A stretch of DNA of 64,000 nucleotides, from assembly GCA_008638375.1 (NCBI GenBank), contig CM018051.1, positions 28,269,344-28,333,343 on the forward strand. Direction: 5' to 3'. Origin of the DNA: Nyssa sinensis. Its lineage: Eukaryota > Streptophyta > Magnoliopsida > Cornales > Nyssaceae. Made by a program: the position numbers and the translations under genes. Below the pieces are notes generated by a model. The model worked only from the letters and a program-made list of their open reading frames with translations. It did not search any database and had not been told where the DNA came from. The first letter of the stretch is position 1. Every line of letters begins with the position of its first letter. Shown one piece after another: positions 37,395-49,465 of this stretch.

Positions 37395-38724
37395 TCAAAT
37401 AGCAGAAGAAACAGAAACAAGATAGTTAGCCTTCTTGATGCTAATGGTAATAGAATTGATGACAACCCCAAGGGGTAGCTCGGTTGGTCGAGCGCTTAGG
37501 ACACCAGCCAGAGCTCTTCAGATTGAGTCTTGGGGCCAGCCTCCCAGGGCGTAAGCCCTGAGAATTTACCAGGTACATGTGGATAGGGGCAATTTAGGCG
37601 TATCCCGAGGTGGTTTACTATCCGGCTAAGCAAGGGCGTTGAGCCTAGTGAAACTGGGTAGGTTCCACCTCGGTATCAAAAAAAAAGAATTGATGACATC
37701 AAGGAGGTCAAGAGCAACATTATCAACTTTTATCAAGATCTTCTAGGAACTGAAAGTCCCATTCCATATCCAAGGAAGCAAGCTCTAGCAAACTTTATCA
37801 CTAAGCAGCTGCCTAATGACTTCCTCACAGCCCTCTAATGCCCTGTCTCGGAAGATGAAATCCAAAAAGCTCCAGGGCCTGATGGCTTTAAAGACCATTT
37901 TTTCAAAAAAGCTTGGAGTATTGTCAAACCTAAGGTTATTGCTGCTATCTCAGAATTTTTTTCTTCAAGATCCATGCTTAAAGAGATCAACTCCACTACT
38001 ATTACCCTTGTTCCTAAGGTCCCCAACCCTTCCTTTGTTCATGACTACCGCCCTATTTCTTCCTGTAACACTATCCATCTCCAAAATCCTTGCCAACCGA
38101 CTAAAGAAAGTCCTACCTAGCCTCATTAACTCATCTCAATTTGCTTTTATTCAAGGTAGGAAAATCAGTGATAACATCCTTCTGGCCCAAGAACTCATGC
38201 ACAACTACCATAAGAACTCAGGCTTTCCTTGTTATACAATGAAAGTTGATCTTAAGAAAGCCTTTGACTCAGTGAGATGGGAGTTTATTATAGACACTTT
38301 GAGCATTATGGGATTTCCTCAACTGTTTATTGATTGGATCCACTGTTGCATCTCTACTCCCTGATTCTCAGTTGTTATTAATGGTGAGCTTGAAGGTTTC
38401 TTTCCTGGCGCTAAGGGTCTAAGGCAAGCTATGGATGTGCTTGCTATGGATGTGCTCTCTTTGATTATTCAACAAAATGCAGTTGCTCCCCAATTTAAGT
38501 ACCATTGGAGATGCCATAAGACAAAGCTGACTCATCTTTGCTTTGCTGATGATATTATGCTTTTCTGTCATGGAGATCTCCTTTCAGCCTCTATTCTCAA
38601 GGAAGGGCTTGACACGTTTGCCTCATTCTCTGGTCTTCTTCACAATGCCTCCAAAAGCAACATTTTCCTTTCTGGCATGGATAGTAACCTCAAGCAATTT
38701 ATTATTATTGATCATATTGGATTC
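37395..38724 (+). pseudogene. LINE1: 5'-truncated L1-type reverse transcriptase pseudogene, first part
   Basis: Related to LINE2 (55657-64000) at protein level. It begins inside ORF2 at RRNRNKIVSLLDANG, so it was truncated at its 5' end; the endonuclease is missing. RT motifs seen are AFIQGRKISDNILLAQELM, KVDLKKAFDSVRWEF and FADD (38542-38553). Lesions: a stop near 37837, a short deletion before APGPDG, a frameshift near 38070, a stop at 38362-38364, and loss of the GDPLSPYLF motif, replaced by a small duplication (about 38430-38455). A SINE sits at 37465-37685. It is cut by alpha3 at GATTC (38720-38724) and resumes at 50599. Confidence 0.9.
37465..37685 (+). mobile_element. tRNA-derived SINE, 221 bp, inside LINE1
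   Basis: Flanked by a 13-base duplication AGAATTGATGACA (37452-37464 and 37686-37698). It begins ACCCCAAGGGGTAGCTCGG, has an A-box-like TAGCTCGGTTGG (37476-37487) and a weak B box (37520-37530), and ends in an A run after CCTCGGTATC. Head, body and A tail are as expected for a plant SINE mobilised by a LINE. The family is not identified. It interrupts the codons of the LINE1 RT, and the flanking frame is restored across the duplication. Confidence 0.9.
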
Positions 38725-39339
38725 TGTCACATCCCGCACCCCACCTTACGCGGATGCTAAAGATGTGATGCCAGTTAGCTGCCTTGTCGGTCTCTCTACC
38801 GACAATGCAACCAACCAAAGGCAATCTTTTGAACCGTACAATGAATTGCACTCCAAATGTAGGGTTAGAACAGCGGAATTTAAAACCTTTTTATCTCGGG
38901 AATGCAACTCAACTATATACCACATAAGTATGTACCACCGAGCAAGTCTATAACCAAACAACTAATAACTCTAACCAAAGAGTACATCTCTATCCAAATA
39001 TCTAACACAGAGCACATCTAATATCTCTAGAGTACCATTACCATGAGCCATATCCCTACTCATCTATTATATACGAATAAAGTTAACTATATCATCACGC
39101 TCACCTGAATAGCCATGATCAATCCATTTGAACCCAAGTCTACACATATTATTGCCATCAGATTCTCACTTGGGAATGCCTCTCAGCCTACTAGTATCAT
39201 CTCCTTGTGCCTTCTAATCCAATGGAGATACAACCTGAAAAATGTTAAATAAATGGAATGAGCTTAAACAAGCTCAGTGAGTAACATGGGTTCCTGCCAT
39301 GGGTTTCAAAACCAGTTCATATATACATGTATGCTCCAA

Positions 39340-39730
39340 ATGCAGCTCAAATAGAACAATGCAGCTCAAACAGATCAGATCAGAACAGAATAGAACAGAT
39401 CAGATCAAACAGAACAGAACAGACAAAACAGATCAGAACAGAACAGAACAGAATACCAATCAATCAAAAGGCATTGCATCAAATGCCTAAACTTTCCCCA
39501 GCTGCCCATAAGCGGACGACTCGTGGGGCCTCTACCCTCTGGGGTCAGTATCAGAGCGGAACAGAACAGAATTGAGCGGGACAGAAACAGAACAGAATGC
39601 CAATCATACAGATGAGCCTTCCTAGCTGCCCATAAGCGGATTACTCGTGGGGCCCCTACCCTCTGGGTCGTGCTCTGGCATAAAACCACTCAATCTTGTG
39701 GTGGGCCTAGAGTAAGACACAACACAACAA
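39340..39730. repeat. Degenerate GAACA-type repeats and a 120-bp duplication in alpha3
   Basis: Short AACAGATCAGA / GAACAGAACAG repeats correspond to the minisatellite position of alpha1. A segment with CAGCTGCCCATAAGCGGA...CTACCCTCTGGG occurs twice (about 39490-39545 and 39613-39668). Confidence 0.6.
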
Positions 39731-40169
39731 AACAAAATCGAACCAGACTCTAAGGAAGGGTAGCAGAACAACAGACCCGAACAGAATCAACAGGATATAT
39801 CAGAAAGTAGGATAGATCAAAATCATGCCACATGTAATGCAGATCAAAGGGTATGCATGAAAGCATATGCACTAAAACAATACGGTGTATAAAACAGTCC
39901 AGCATACAAAGTAGTACAGTATACAAAAATATACACCAAGTCAGGAGTCCGAGTTACTCACCTGAATATTACGCTTATCTCCATTCATAGCCAATCTTTG
40001 GAGAATTTGCAGTCAAGCGTGAACCAAATTCTCGTGCATCCAGAGTTTGAGGTTGATCTTCGTCCACGGTTCAGTAGTTGAAGAAAATACACCAACAGGT
40101 TGATCTAGTCGGCCAGCCATTTTAAATCCAGTTTCATCAGCTTCTTCGGCCTTTTACCCCCAAGCAGAT

Positions 40170-40750
40170 GATGATCCTGAGAGATTCTGTCCCTTTATTA
40201 TCCCATCTATCAGATATTGAAGAATCCTCTTGTGCTCTTTCAGACCAAACTTCAGGAGTAGAAACCACTCGACCAAATTGGTTTGACAGATGTTGGCCAT
40301 CCTTAAACCAGCCAGTTACATTGACTCCTTCAACCTATTCCCAACAGAGACCATTTTCACTTTCTACAAGCAATTCAAAACCCATAGTCTCCATCTCATT
40401 AATTTCATAACCATCCAATTGCAAAGCATGAGTTGTTGCACATGAACAATTCCACTTTCCATAACCCCTTTCAACCGAGATTCACTTATTAATCCTGCTG
40501 CAGCTTCTTCGGGAGAAGAATAATCGTCAACACACCTGGGTTGTTCCATCCAAACCAACTCTTGGCTATTAGCAAAATTCTTTCCATAAACATCCCCTCT
40601 GCCTTCCTTACTAGAAAAACATGAGCATAACCAACTGTTGAGAGCAGAGAAACTAGTAAGCAGAGTGAGGAAAAATCTGCAGTTGCTCTCTAAAACTCTC
40701 TCTTTCTTTAACAGTAGACACGCCATTCCTCCCAACCGAACTAGTGGCAT
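40170..40750 (-). pseudogene. Possible decayed coding fragment of unknown origin
   Basis: On the minus strand a 128-codon open frame (40750-40364) contains DDYSSPEEAAAGLISES. From about 40440 onward a second frame reads DGYEINEMETMGFELLVES, meets one TAG near 40335, and stays open to about 40170 with GVNVTGWFKDG. Composition is balanced, unlike the low-complexity frames around it. It could be a captured gene piece or part of an older element protein. I do not recognise the family. Confidence 0.3.
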
Positions 40751-41445
40751 AAAGCATACTCAACCTACATACCTGCAAACGCCTGATTTTCCTTAATTTC
40801 CACAACAACCGCAACAGCCACACATATATATACAAACATATATTGATCTCCTGCCCCCAATCCACTTGATATCACCTTTGGTCTTAACTAGAGCAGTAGA
40901 AACAGAGCAACCCATCCAAGCAATCACCAATTTCACGAACAGATTCCACTACTGAACAAGAGACTCAACAACCCTTCAGTCTTCTCACCAACAAAACAGA
41001 CAATAACAGCAACACTAATGTAATATCCCGACCCGGGATACCGGGTCATATGGCACGTATTTCGAGATTAAAGGAAATTTGTGTAAAAATATTTACACCA
41101 AAGGAAATAATTAATTAAATAATTAATTATTTATTTATATGAAATTATTAACTCTAATTATGATTAAATAAATTTGAATACACAAACACACACTTTATGG
41201 TGTATTGTGTGTATGATATAAAGTGTATAAAAGTATATATATACACATGTCCATGTATAAGTATGTATATATAAATAGTTAAAATAATTATTTCATACAC
41301 AATTCATGAAGGCATGTATATGTATAATTATGTATGCATGTATGTACATAGATACATTATATATGTATTTATATATAATTAATTGTTCATATATATTTAT
41401 ATACATTTATATAGATATACATGTGTAAAGTATGAACAGTGCACA

Positions 41446-41531
41446 AGGTGTGTGTGTGTCGGTTGAGCTGTGTGTGTGTGTGTGTCTCCATGTGTTGGTG
41501 TGTGTGTGATATATATATATATATATATATA
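41446..41531. repeat. (GT)n and (AT)n tracts
   Basis: GTGTGTGTGTCGG, GTGTGTGTGTGTGTC and an (AT)n run (41509-41531). LTR F has the same arrangement at about 59370-59430. Confidence 0.9.
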
Positions 41532-42469
41532 ATATACAATATACAAAATATCAAGGATCCATTTAATGTAAGGTGCCAAAATGAAAAAGTAGAATTAATG
41601 AAGTGTAAGATGGATGATAAGGTCAAGAATGAGGGCTGCAAACGTGTAGAGAGAGAGAGAGAACATGAAGAGAGAGAGAGAGGTCGGCTACCTTGTTTTA
41701 AAAGCCAAACATGCAAAGCATGTTGTTCTCTCACGAAAGAAACCAAAGAAGAAGAACTGAGGAGATAGAGGAAGAGTTTGGAGCAAGAAAGAAAGAGAAA
41801 TAGTGGTGAAAGGTGAGAAAAATTCAAACTTTCAACTTTTTCTCTCTCTAGAATTTCTCTAAGTATAAGCTGATTTAAAGTTTCATTTTATGTATATGAT
41901 ATATAGAACATATTTAGACTTGTTTAGCTATGGATTTTGAGCTTCAAAACACCCAAAAACACCTAACCCAAGAGCAACAGCCATTGAAGACCTTGCCCAT
42001 GGCAGGTCTGAACCAAGTTTCTTTAAGCTTGATTTAGCTTATCAAGGCTTCAAGAATAAGTTATGAGGGTACTAAAAACCTATATACGCGATCACAAAGC
42101 TCAAAGGAAGCCCTCCAAAAATAGAGTTGCAGGTGCGGGTCCAAAATCCCAACCTCTCAAACTGACGTTTAAACCCATTTTTCTAAATGGGAAATGAAAC
42201 TCCATGAGAAAAGGAACACAAAGAATCAAACCCCAAGGGTTTTAGCTCAGAAATGAGCATTTACGAGCAACTTACAGGTTCGGATTATCAAGCCTTTAAA
42301 CCGAACATACAAATTAGTTTTAACTCCCAAATGAATGCCAAATCAGTGGGTTATCTCTTAGGAATGATTTGGGATCAAAACAGTAAGGATCCATGGATCC
42401 AAACTGCACGAAATAGGAGAAGAAGGAATTCGGGAATTAGGGTTTTCAGTGTGTTCTCGTGGGGAAGAC

Positions 42470-42690
42470 GACCGAGTCAACTCGCAAACCGTTTAAAACG
42501 GTGGGTGGACTCGGGACGGGTGGCAGCCTCTGGGCTTGCCACCGCATAAATGAGACGACGCCGTTTAGGGTGTCGGTTTAAATAAAAAGAGATATAGGGC
42601 TGACGTCATGATGACGTCAGCCACATGTAAGCAGACCGGCTAAACCGGTTGGTTTATGACTAGACCGGGCGGTTCACTTAAAATTAAACC
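42470..42690 (+). promoter_or_regulatory. Promoter-like motif block of LTR C
   Basis: Order: CGAGTCAACTCG, GGACTCGGGACGGGTGGCAG (degenerate G-box), TGCCACCG, GACGACGCCGTTTAGG, TGACGTCATGATGACGTCA (42601-42619), AACCGGTTGG and GGCGGTTCAC. The two TGACGTCA palindromes are perfect here. Confidence 0.5.
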
Positions 42691-42894
42691 AAACCCTTTG
42701 GTTTTCAAGTTATTTAAAAATAAAATAAACCAACACTTTCTATAATTACGCATTGGCCCCAACTGTTTCTGGGAGTTCTACTGTTGCCCAAATTATGAAG
42801 TTTTTGTACAAATACACCCCTGGGAAAATATTTAAATAATTAAATAATTAATTTAATTATTTAATAAATGAGGTTAAATTACTATTTTGCCCTT

Positions 42895-43450
42895 GTGGCA
42901 TAAATAGAGCAAACGAAGTCCAAATTAGACATATGAATAGTGTAATTTTACTATTTTGGACATTCTGAGATCAATGGTAGGGTCCGTTTTACGAGAACGG
43001 GCCCAGAAAAATAAATACACGTAAGGGGTAAATGACCAAAATACCCCTGACCCAAACTTTACAAGTTATTAGTGTATTCTTACTATCTTGGACCTTCTGA
43101 GTCCAATGGTGAGGTCCACAACACGAAATAGAGTCCCGAAAAATAAAGATACGTAAAGGGGTAAAAAGACCAAAATACCCCTAGAACCCCTAAAGCCGAA
43201 ATGAGATCAGAAAACGTCTAAATTAACTTTCTTTGACTTCCCGGACTCAAAAATGGAGTCCAAATTACGAAACAGAGTACAGAAAAATATGACACGTAAA
43301 ATGGTAAATGACCATTTTGCCCTTTTACATATAACAGTCCGAACTAAATGATTGGAAAGCCTAAACTGACTTTCTTCGACACTCCGGACTCAATGGTAGA
43401 GTCTATTCGACCTAAAGAAATGTCTAAAATAAAAAGACATAAAATTTGAT
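42895..43450. repeat. Subrepeats in LTR C
   Basis: Units with AGGGGTAAATGACCAAAATACCCC, CCATTTTGCCC and ACTCCGGACTCAATGG-type segments recur every ~120-150 bp. They are homologous in design to the alpha array but read in the opposite orientation. Confidence 0.6.
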
Positions 43451-44508
43451 GAATAGCATCTGTTAGATGACTATGAATTGAAATGATGCCAAAGTACTAT
43501 TACTAAGGGAAGTACAAGAAACGAAATACGAAAAGACACGACACGTAAACACGTCAAATAAATAACTTTAAATCAAAGTTAATGGAACTTCCAGAAGAGT
43601 ATAAATTGAAGTAGATTCAATTTCTAACACATTAAATTGTGTCATAGGTTAAGAATACGAGTTACGTTAAGTACATATGAGTTTATGAAATCGTTTTAGG
43701 ATCTAATACGATTTAAGCATAAGTTAAGGAATATCATGATGATATTACAATGAATGTGAAGTTGATGAGATGTTTATGAATTGTTCTTAGGAACTACCAG
43801 GAAAGTGGGAAAGCGCATTATTAGCACTAACCCTAAAGAATCAAGGTGAGTAACCCTGTGTTTGAATTGGAAATTTGACTCCATGATTTAAAAAGGGTTT
43901 TAAGTATAAGATATGAAGTATTTGAAGTTTCAAATTCAGTATTTACATGATTCAGTTTTTAATTGTTCTGTTTTAGAAATTCATTGTGACATGCTTAGTG
44001 ATTGGTTTCTGCAACAGCTTTTCCTTCAAATACTTTTCAGCATGTCTAGTTAAAATGCAATTATTGTTAAATATTCTGAATTTGCTTATTTCAAGTATAC
44101 GAATGTTATTTACGAATTTATGAAAAGTATCTATGAGACAAGTCACATGAAAAATGTTTTATAAGATAATGGTGCATAAGCACACAGGCAGTATTTTGGG
44201 TTTCTTCGGATCCCATTGACCTGTCAAAAAATCACATAGTCAGTATTTTGGGTTCTTATTGTAACTCATTGACCTGTCATGTGAAATGCCCGGTAGCAGG
44301 ATCTAATCCCCCAGGCAAATGAGATATCTCCATTTATAAGTAAGATGGGAGTCCGGTTCGAAACGGATTCCACTAATGGAAGTGATAAGATGACAAATGG
44401 TTTGAAAATGGAAGCAAGTTTTTACTCTCATTTTCAATATGCATATGTTGAGTTTTATATACTCTATTTAAGAAATACATGATATGAAATATGTTTTAAA
44501 AGTTCACA

Positions 44509-44745
44509 TGTATAAGTATAGCTTGAATACTTTAAATGTTTCAAAGCTATTGTCTTACGAAATGCAAAATGTTTTGAGTTACATACTCTATTTGACGAAG
44601 TATAAGTATAGCTTGAATACTTTAAATGTTTCAAAGCTATTGTTTTACGAAATGCAATATGTTTTGAGTTATATACTCTATTGACAAGGTATGAGTTTAG
44701 CTTGAATACTTTAAATGTTTCAAAGCTACATGATTTAAGGAATGC
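44509..44745. repeat. 90-bp tandem repeat, three copies
   Basis: AGCTTGAATACTTTAAATG starts at about 44520, 44610 and 44699. LTR F has two such copies (about 62482-62600) and LTR E about one, so copy number varies between LTRs. Confidence 0.8.
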
Positions 44746-47453
44746 ATATATTCTGTATTCAAAGTATACGAACAATTGGCGGTGATTATTTTACAAATTC
44801 TTATGTACTAAACCACTGCTAATTGAAAACCCCATGACGAATACTGGAATTGCTCACAAGCTTAGATTAGCTTACCCGGACTTTGTTCGGACCCCCCTTT
44901 CAGGTAATTAGCAGCAGTCTTGACTTGAGGACGTTGATGATGAATCTGCTGATTTTGGGAAGATATGTTTAAGTAGTTTCTCTTCAGAAACCTATGAACT
45001 CTAGTAGTACATTTTGTATTAGTAGATAATGTAAGAATATGTATTAAGCCCTCAGGGCAACTGAACATGTATTGTATTAATGTTATAAGTCTTTAAGTTT
45101 TTAGTTATACTCTGAATGTGTAACCATGTATGCTATGTATGGAGCGGCAGTACCGAACGGATGTGCATAATTTAAAAATGATAAAAGAAAAGAAAAAGTT
45201 TTTCACGCTTCCGCAAAACGTATGTTGCACATCTATTCGATACCGCTGCATATGCGAGCCTTGTCTCGGGGCCCTCGGGTCTCGGGGCGGCAATCGCGAT
45301 CCGGTAATCCGCTTAGGGTGGGTTTCGGGTCGTGACAACTAATTTACATGGAAATCCCAAATTCTGAATTCAAACTCTAGCTTCCCTTTCCTTTATTTTT
45401 TCTCAACAACCAAAATGGAAAAGAAGAGATAGGGACAAACCTGTCTGCCATGAGACCCTGTTTTCATTCCCTAGAACGTTGTTGCTGCTGCTATCAATTG
45501 CACCACCATAAGTCCAAAACGATCAGCTTCCTTTGTTTTCAAATTTTCCTATTATGTACAGATTTCCCCTTTACCAATACACGGTTACAATTCACTGCAC
45601 CGCTACACAAGCACACACACATCGTCCTACCTGCTTCGCAAATCAGTAGCAATCCCTCAACCGTGCATAATCCTCTGTTTTCTCATCTACATGGCCCCAA
45701 TAAAATGGCAGAAGTGGAAGAGATCCCCATCATCAATTACACTACTCTAGAAATTGCCAAAACCCATTCAACAAATCACTGCATTTCTGTCCCCCCTTGC
45801 ACCGCTATACACACAGACACACACATACATAAATAAATACATACACACACCGATCCTCACTGTCCATAACAGCCGCACCAATCCAGAAACTGCGTCCAAT
45901 GATTACCAAAGAACGGTTCAAATCGCAGAGAGAGAGAGAGAAAAAAATGCAGCCACCAAACTCAACCTGCATTGTTGCTGCTACACGAACACACACACAT
46001 ATTATGCCCAACAACCTCTCTTCTTTGTACGCCAACAATTGGGTTCTCAACTCCCAACTTCACTTCAAAACATAGGCGCGGTCGGATCAACAAAATCAAA
46101 CCGACCCAATCTCAATCCATTGGCTTTCCTCCTGATAAATCAGCCCATCTAATTGCACAACCCAAGTTACCGGTGCAGCTCTGTGATTTCGTTGGCAGCG
46201 ATGATGATCGAGTAGGCAGCAGCCGGTCATTTAATCGGTGCCAAAATCCCACTTGCTCTATCTCAACTCGATGGACTGACTTAGCCGTAAAGATCTCAGC
46301 CCCAAAATTCAACTCTGCCTTCCTTATTTTCCTCCTCCAGAGATATATATATCTGTGTATATCTTAGCCTAGAACTCTCCCGATCTTCCAGCCTTCCAAC
46401 AGCTACGGCTGCAACCACCTCTCACTTTTTCTCCATTATTCTAGACTATTCCCTCCTATATACACATATATTATGGACATATATATATATGAATGCACAT
46501 AAGGCAGCCCCTTTTCTCACGTGCTCCTACGGTTTATATATAATATATGTCACGACCCGAAACCCACCCTATGCGGATCTCGTGTCGCGGGGCCGACCCG
46601 AAGGCCGTCCCTACTTTTTCCATTCCTGTATCATAGTACTAATATGCAAAGTACTAAAACCTCAAAACAATAATAGCGGAAGTCTTATCAGTAATAGTAC
46701 ATCAGCGGAAGTCTTTCAATACACAATGTTAGCGGAAGTTTTTACAATACACAATATGGTTCTACATAAACAAAATAAGAACCAAACGTAACCAGCACCC
46801 GAGGGTGGCGAATACATGGGAGAACTAAAACATAGACTGATACATTTCCTCAAAATGTCCTCCTATGCTCTCAGACTCCTACTGGGGTCTTGCAGCGTCA
46901 TCACCTGAAATGGGGGTAAATGGGTGGAATGAGCTACGAGAGCTCAGCAAGTAAAAACAGATCTCCGACACTGGTATCGATAAGATACAAATCCATGAAT
47001 AAGATTATGATAGCCAATCATAAGGAAGGAGATGCTGTGATAGCCAATGAGAACAGTTGCCATGAAGGCCAATGAATAATAAGTCACAAAGCTCAATTAG
47101 GAGTAATAGATACACTATCAACATGAATCTCTCAACAACAATACAACAACAAGAAGTACTGCCACAATAAACCGATCACAATCAATTCAATGAAGAGTGT
47201 CTTCTCAGTTTAAGATAAGTCATAAGGAATAGTGTCATTCAATAACGAAATCATATCAATTCTTAAGAGATGCATTTACTCTGTTCTCAGGTAAAATGCC
47301 AATGCAATGTAAATGAAATGCCAATGGAAATGCAATGAAAATGCCAATGTTCATGCTAGTCAATTGCCGGTGGAAAGCCTTCGAGGAATTCATTCCTGCC
47401 ACCTGTCCATTCATGTACTTGACCCTTAGGTCTCCAGTCAATCAGAAAGCATC

Positions 47454-47865
47454 AGATGGATGTTGTGACTGAGCACAAATCCCGTATTCATAACATATTA
47501 TGATTATTCATAATTCCATAGAAGTATAAAATGGAATATCATATATTCAATAAAGACATAGCAGTAAGCCTTTCAAGGCATGGTTCAACACGATAACAAT
47601 GATACAACAGTTAATCAATGTCCACAAGATAGAACAATATCACATTTGTGGATAGCAATAGCATGAGGTACTTTCAAGGATGGATATTGTGACTGAGCAC
47701 AATCCGGTATTCATAACATATCATGATCATTCGTGATTCCATAGAAGTATAAAATGGAATATCGAATATTCAATGGAAGCATAACAGTAAGCCTTTCAAG
47801 GCATGGTTCAACGTGATAACAATGATACGACAGTTAATCAATGTCCACAAGATAGGAAATATCGA
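47454..47865. repeat. ~226-bp tandem duplication
   Basis: GTGACTGAGCACAAATCC... to TCAATGTCCACAAGATAG at about 47464-47632 recurs at about 47690-47858 with a few changes, including GGCATGGTTCAAC in both. Confidence 0.8.
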
Positions 47866-49397
47866 ATTGTGGAACACAAGGATATCAATACATTCAAGAG
47901 TACGAGTTTGGCAGTATAAGAATAAACTTGGCTTGTGGAAACACCACATGTAAGAGAAAGTGATCCACTTACCTCTATCGTGATTCTATCTCAAAAATCC
48001 GTGAGTGTACCCTTGCCTTTGGAGTTTCCTATATATCAATGAATACGTTTTAGAATAGATTCTATTCATCAAATTTTATGCCTTTCCATCATAAGTATTT
48101 CAAATACTAATTTAGACTTTACCATTGAGTCTGGAATGCCGAAGAAATTCGGTTTAGGCTTTCACGGAATTCCATTTGGACTTTTGTACTAAAATGGGCA
48201 AAATGGTCATTTTGCACTTTTACGGTATTTTATCCTTCGGGGTTCTGTCTCGTAAAACGGAACCCAGCATTGGACTCAGAACGTCCGAGATAATAAGTTT
48301 TGACTATTCATTTGCCTCGTTTGGACTTCGTTTGACCCATATTTGAAATAGGGGCATTATTGTAAAAATTAATATTTAATTAATTTTTATGTTTGGGCAA
48401 CAGTGAAATTTCTTAAAATATTTGGGGCCGGTTCATAAATTCCAAAACCTGCGGTCTGAACCAGTTGGTTCAGAACCAGAAACCCTAAACCGGTCTGCCC
48501 CTCCACTGAACCAAACGGTTCAGTCCATTCAGAGAACCGGATTCCAATATCCTGGTTCCTACCCTTATCCGTGGTTGGAATAAGCCCAAACCCAATTTCC
48601 ATTTCCTATCCCCATAGCCAAACAAGCCCTATTTCATTTAAATTTCAAACATAAAACGACGCAGTGTTGGCTCTGTTTTTGTGGTCGGTCGGATCTCAAC
48701 CCGACCCGGCCCGGATCCGGTTCGTCTTAACCCGAGACAACAATGTTGTCTTCCCCGTTTTTCCGGTGGAGCACCAGTAGGTTTCCGTCGCCTTCTCCGG
48801 CGACGGTGACCGGATTCCGATCTCAGTTTGCCCCAAATTAAATGTCGTTCTCCACCCTTCTCTCAAGGATTCCAAATCCACTCTCCGTTTCCATTGAACC
48901 CCTCCAATCCCCACGAATATAGGGAATAATAGCTCCGGCCGGTTTTCCGGCCAGATCTTCATTTCCATTTTTGTGACTTCCAAGCCACGATTTTTTCCCC
49001 ATTTTCATTCTAAATGTTTTCTGCACCTTTATAGATCATTTTTTCAAGACTCAAAACAAGCTTTAACCAAGATTTTTCATGAAACCCGAAATTATCCTAA
49101 GGCCTGCAACTCCATTTTTCTACCAGGTTTCTTAACCATTTAACCTCATTCTTTTTGCAATAAATCCCATATTTCATGCTGATTTAGACCCTACATTCAA
49201 AATAATTCGAATCATGCTATAAAACTTTGAAACAGAAACAGTGGCTCACCTTGGTTTTCCTGTTTGCTCACGGTGACCCCCTTCAAGCCCCTCTGTTTCT
49301 GAATCAGTCTTCCTCTCTTCTTCTCCCCTTCAGTTCCTGACTTTTCCTTTGATTTCTTTTTCTCCCGAGAGTGAGAGACCACTTGTATATGATAAGC

Positions 49398-49404
<7 letters not shown>

Positions 49405-49464
<60 letters not shown>
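49405..49464. repeat. (CT)n microsatellite, about 30 units
   Basis: Uninterrupted CT run, the longest in the window. Confidence 0.97.

Positions 49465-49465
<1 letters not shown>

Larger units (their letters stand above)
41019..45337 (+). mobile_element. Beta solo LTR C, 4319 bp, nested in alpha3
   Basis: Runs from TGTAATATCCCGACCCGGG to GGGTTTCGGGTCGTGACA, with ACTAA on both sides (41014-41018 and 45338-45342). It is very similar to LTR F (58984-63208) and, inverted, to LTR E (51815-55656). It carries GT-rich and (AT)n tracts (41446-41531), a motif block (42475-42680), an AT palindrome, subrepeats (42895-43450) and a 90-bp triplication (44509-44745). No coding sequence is seen. Confidence 0.92.

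Noticed and set aside
36822..37478. 218-codon open frame, plus strand
   Set aside because: It spans CT and TA microsatellites and crosses from LTR into LINE1. Low complexity, no domain.
45450..46367. Overlapping frames of about 130 codons in alpha3
   Set aside because: Rich in His/Thr/Ile from CA and TA repeats, no family resemblance, and overlapping in several frames.
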